A stretch of DNA of 10,878 nucleotides, from the NCBI GenBank assembly GCA_030153045.1, contig JASLID010000101.1, positions 1 to 10,878 of the forward strand. The letters run 5' to 3'. This document shows, one piece after another, positions 8,287-10,878 of this stretch. This stretch comes from Flavobacterium sp. GTDB lineage: Bacteria; Bacteroidota; Bacteroidia; Flavobacteriales; Flavobacteriaceae. Under the pieces are notes generated by a model. The model was given only the letters and a program-made list of their open reading frames with translations, searched no databases and had not been told where the DNA came from. The first letter of the stretch is position 1. Each line of letters starts with the position of its first letter. The position numbers and the translations under genes are program-made.

Positions 8287-8294
8287 TAAATTTG
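8287..8294 (+). promoter_or_regulatory. Putative -7 element (TAAATTTG) of second kinase
   Basis: TAAATTTG matches TAnnTTTG and lies 28 nt before ATG 8323, giving a leader of about 20 nt. No TTG sits at the expected -33 distance; the nearest upstream TTG (8247-8249) is too far. The second kinase may therefore have its own weak or activator-dependent promoter in addition to read-through. Confidence 0.4.
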
Positions 8295-8322
8295 GTTATA
8301 TTTATTTGATTATTAATTATTT

Positions 8323-10428
8323 ATGGTTCTCGACTCCGAAAAAAGACGATTTACTTCATCAACCTATTCAAAAGTGGTAGTTCTGCTAGTTATTGTAGCG
8401 GTAGGTTTTTTGTTGCTGTTTTTTTCATTGTATTATTATACTTTAAGACAAGAAAAACAAATATATGACAACACGGTAATACAGTATAATAATGAAATTA
8501 ATTCGCTAATAAATTTAAACTCTGAAGCCTATTCGTCAGTTATAAATGACGTTACGTATTGGGACGAGTTTGTAAAATTTACTCAAACTAAAGATCTCAA
8601 TTGGTTTAACAGGTCGGTAGCGAATATTATAGATGCCTACAAAGTTGATTATTTAGCGGCTTATACTATTGAAAAACAATTTATTACAAAGGTTTCTACT
8701 TCAAAAATCAGCACTAAAAATATAATTACAGACGAAGTTTTTAAGGTCCTTTATGAGAAAAGGCAAGACAAATTTTATGTAAAAATCCCTGAAGGAATAG
8801 TCGAGGTTTTTGCTTCTACAATACACCCATCAGACGATCCTTTTAAGAATAAGCACAACCCTTCTGGTTACTTCTTTATGATGCGATTGTTGGACAATGA
8901 TTATTTTTCGAATTTAGAAAAAATAAGCAGTTCTAAAATAAGTTTTTATCAACCAAATCAAAAGTTAGCAAAGGACTTAGTCTATACTATTGTACCTATT
9001 AAAGGATATGACGGTTCAGTAGTAGGAAAACTGTTGTTCAACAGAATTTATAAAGTCGATTTTAGTATTACCAAGAGAATACTATTAATAATATTAATTG
9101 GATTTATTGTTTCGCTTTTAATTTTTAACTTTTATGCTGTAAAATGGGCAAAATTACCCATTAAATTGATTAAAAGTGTTTTAGAAACAGGCGACGAAAA
9201 GGCGATCAATTCACTTAAAAATATTAGAGGAGAATTTAGATATATAGGAAAGCTTTTCGAGCAAAATCAGATTCAAAATCTACAACTGCAAAAAGCGAAA
9301 GAAAAGGCGGAGGAAAGCGATAAATTAAAATCGGCATTTTTAACCAATTTATCTCACGAAATTAGAACACCAATGAATGCTATTATTGGTTTTTCAGATT
9401 TGTTGGAAAACCATGAATTGACAAAAGAAGAAGAAAAAGAATACAGAAAAATAATTACTAAAAGCGGTAAAAATTTGGTCTTAATTATAGATGATTTAAT
9501 TGAGATGTCTAAAATTGACACTAATCAAATTGAGCCTAAGTTCACAGATTTTGATTTAGATGAATGTGTACAAACGGTGTTTGATGAAATGAAAAGTACA
9601 ATTCCTACCAATAAAAAAATTGAGTTTAAAATTGAAAAATCTAAAAACGGTTTTTCAGGAAAAATAATTTCTGATAAAGCAAAATTGGAACACATTATCG
9701 CGAACCTACTGTCTAATGCGATTAAATTTACAGATGAAGGAACTATAGTATTGTTTTATGAAGTCGATACGCAATTAGAACAAATAAAGTTTTATGTTAT
9801 TGATACAGGAATTGGTATCGAAAGCAAGTATTATGAGGCTATTTTTAAAAGATTTAGAAAAATAGAAAATGATCATTCCATAAGGGGAGGAGGTTTGGGC
9901 TTAGGGCTGGCTTTAACGAAAGGTTATGTCGAAATGTTAGATGGGACAATTTCAGTTCAGTCAGAAATTGAACAAGGATCTACTTTCAATGTAACATTAC
10001 CATTAGTATTAAATAAAAACGAAGGTGTGTCTGATGAATTGACAGATAAAAATCCTGAAAGAGAAAATCTAGAGACCATATTGGTTGCTGAAGATGATAA
10101 CTTTAATTATTTACTCATTGAAAAAATTCTAAAGTCAAAAAAATATAAAATTATTAGGGCTGAAGATGGAGAAGAGGCCATAGAAATTAGCTTAAATAAC
10201 AAGAATATAGATTTGATTTTAATGGACATCAAAATGCCTAAAAAATCAGGACATGAGGCTTTTAGTGAAATCAATAAAATGAGACCAAATTTGCCTATTA
10301 TTGCTCAAACAGCCTATACTTCTACTGATGAAGTGGAAAAAATATTTAATGCTGGTTTTTCGGGTTATATTTCAAAACCAATTAATAAAGAAAAATTATT
10401 TGAGCTGTTAAATAAGTATTTACCCTAA
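8323..10428 (+). CDS. Membrane hybrid histidine kinase with CHASE4-like sensor and receiver (copy 2)
   Basis: 701 residues, colinear with the kinase at 5229-7340 over its full length. Helix 1 is about 17-38 and helix 2 about 253-273, with a CHASE4-like periplasmic domain between them (TYWDE with W80, D81; WFNRSV). HisKA has SHEIRTPMN with phospho-acceptor H345. The HATPase domain has N461/N465 (NLLSNAIKFT), G1 DTGIGIE, F box FKRFRK and G2 GLGLGL. The receiver (about 585-701) keeps D591/D592, phospho-acceptor D635, T663 and K685. All catalytic residues are present, so neither copy looks degenerate. The strongest sensor match to copy 1 is residues 160-206. The N-terminal tail before helix 1 is longer and more charged (MVLDSEKRRF) than in copy 1. 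It has no output domain beyond the receiver. The ATG at 8323 has no Shine-Dalgarno sequence, only an AT-rich leader. It is the last gene before the convergent terminator. Confidence 0.95.
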   Translation: MVLDSEKRRFTSSTYSKVVVLLVIVAVGFLLLFFSLYYYTLRQEKQIYDNTVIQYNNEINSLINLNSEAYSSVINDVTYWDEFVKFTQTKDLNWFNRSVANIIDAYKVDYLAAYTIEKQFITKVSTSKISTKNIITDEVFKVLYEKRQDKFYVKIPEGIVEVFASTIHPSDDPFKNKHNPSGYFFMMRLLDNDYFSNLEKISSSKISFYQPNQKLAKDLVYTIVPIKGYDGSVVGKLLFNRIYKVDFSITKRILLIILIGFIVSLLIFNFYAVKWAKLPIKLIKSVLETGDEKAINSLKNIRGEFRYIGKLFEQNQIQNLQLQKAKEKAEESDKLKSAFLTNLSHEIRTPMNAIIGFSDLLENHELTKEEEKEYRKIITKSGKNLVLIIDDLIEMSKIDTNQIEPKFTDFDLDECVQTVFDEMKSTIPTNKKIEFKIEKSKNGFSGKIISDKAKLEHIIANLLSNAIKFTDEGTIVLFYEVDTQLEQIKFYVIDTGIGIESKYYEAIFKRFRKIENDHSIRGGGLGLGLALTKGYVEMLDGTISVQSEIEQGSTFNVTLPLVLNKNEGVSDELTDKNPERENLETILVAEDDNFNYLLIEKILKSKKYKIIRAEDGEEAIEISLNNKNIDLILMDIKMPKKSGHEAFSEINKMRPNLPIIAQTAYTSTDEVEKIFNAGFSGYISKPINKEKLFELLNKYLP

Positions 10429-10460
10429 ATACACATTATAGTTATATCGTAAAAACTTAA

Positions 10461-10490
10461 ATAAAAAATCCCCGCTATAGCGGGGATTTA
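10461..10490 (-). terminator. Strong hairpin terminator between convergent genes
   Basis: AAATCCCCGC (10466-10475), loop TATA and GCGGGGATTT (10480-10489) form a perfect 10-bp stem. On the minus strand it is followed by a T-rich tail (TTTTTTAT, overlapping the stem foot), a classic intrinsic terminator for the gene at 10548-10877. On the plus strand only TTT follows, so it would stop transcripts from the second kinase less well but may still act in both directions. Confidence 0.85.
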
Positions 10491-10547
10491 ATACTGATAT
10501 TACATAAGTAGGTTTTTATAAAATAACAGAGATCAAATAATTCTAAT

Positions 10548-10877
10548 TTATATTGCTTTTTTCATTCTTAAATTTACTGCAAGATCAATCAAATGGTACA
10601 GATTTTCTTTGGTCAAATCATATTGATCATTGTCTAATAAATAAATTTGATAGTCCAGCATACGTCTGTATTTAGATAGCTGGCAGTCATCAGTGGCGAT
10701 TAAGTCAATGTCTTTGTATTCTGGCCATAAACCCATAGTATCAATCGTAAATGACATATAATGATAGTGGGCGTCTTTACGGGGATTAAAACCTTTAAAC
10801 TTTATTTTTTCTAAATCAAATGCTGTTTTTTCTTCTTCGGTTAAAGCCGCAACCACATCATTAATGCGTTTGTACAT
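10548..10877 (-). CDS. Hypothetical small cytoplasmic protein, at window edge
   Basis: 109 residues are readable from ATG 10877 to the stop at 10548-10550. The start lies one base from the window edge, so the true start may be further upstream. I do not recognise the family. It has no signal peptide or membrane segment. It is charged and rich in aromatic residues, mixing KRINDVVAALTEEEK-type helix with a central segment (HYHYMSFTID) that could be a strand, and a C-terminal helical region ending NLRMKKAI. The ATDDCQLSKYRRMLDYQIYL part looks like a helix-forming core. It converges on the second kinase and shares the hairpin terminator, so it is a separate transcription unit with no evident link to the kinases. 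Confidence 0.75.
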   Translation of the reverse strand: MYKRINDVVAALTEEEKTAFDLEKIKFKGFNPRKDAHYHYMSFTIDTMGLWPEYKDIDLIATDDCQLSKYRRMLDYQIYLLDNDQYDLTKENLYHLIDLAVNLRMKKAI

Positions 10878-10878
10878 A

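Noticed and set aside
5229..10428. Composite mobile element formed by the two kinase copies
   Set aside because: No transposase, integrase, terminal inverted repeats or target duplications are visible, and the copies are diverged coding paralogues.

Overview
The window looks like chromosomal DNA of a Bacteroidota member, most likely a Flavobacteriaceae species. The DNA is AT-rich. Spacers carry TAnnTTTG promoter elements typical of the phylum and mostly lack Shine-Dalgarno sequences. One gene encodes a large Sec-exported propeller/Ig-like surface protein of the sort usually secreted by the type IX system, and two others encode hybrid histidine kinases with a C-terminal receiver. I see no tRNA, rRNA, CRISPR array, insertion sequence or integrase.

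Layout. (1) Positions 1-2796, minus strand: the first 932 residues of a secreted protein whose C-terminus lies beyond the left edge. It has a signal peptide, an N-terminal domain, seven WGTYYGG-type repeats (a likely seven-bladed beta-propeller), then Ig-like/HYR-like modules. (2) Positions 2797-2909: a short divergent promoter region. (3) Positions 2910-5108, plus: a B12-binding-like radical SAM protein with CX4CX2C spacing of its cluster cysteines and a TTG start. (4) Positions 5229-10428, plus: two paralogous membrane hybrid histidine kinases (703 and 701 aa), each with a CHASE4-like periplasmic domain, flanking a 288-aa outer-membrane beta-barrel-like protein. The barrel gene starts 14 nt after the first kinase. 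(5) Positions 10429-10547: a convergent spacer with a strong GC-rich hairpin terminator. (6) Positions 10548-10877, minus: a small unrecognised gene at the right edge.

The most system-like unit is kinase-barrel-kinase. Both kinases keep the phospho-accepting His, the ATP-binding boxes and a complete receiver. Their sensor regions share a strongly conserved block, suggesting related signals or physical pairing. Neither has a DNA-binding output and no separate regulator or HPt protein is in the window, so any downstream partner must be elsewhere. A role for the barrel in signal entry or as a regulated target is inference from gene order only.

The spacers before both kinases contain small AT-rich inverted and direct repeats that may be regulatory. 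These are weak signals in AT-rich DNA and are scored low.
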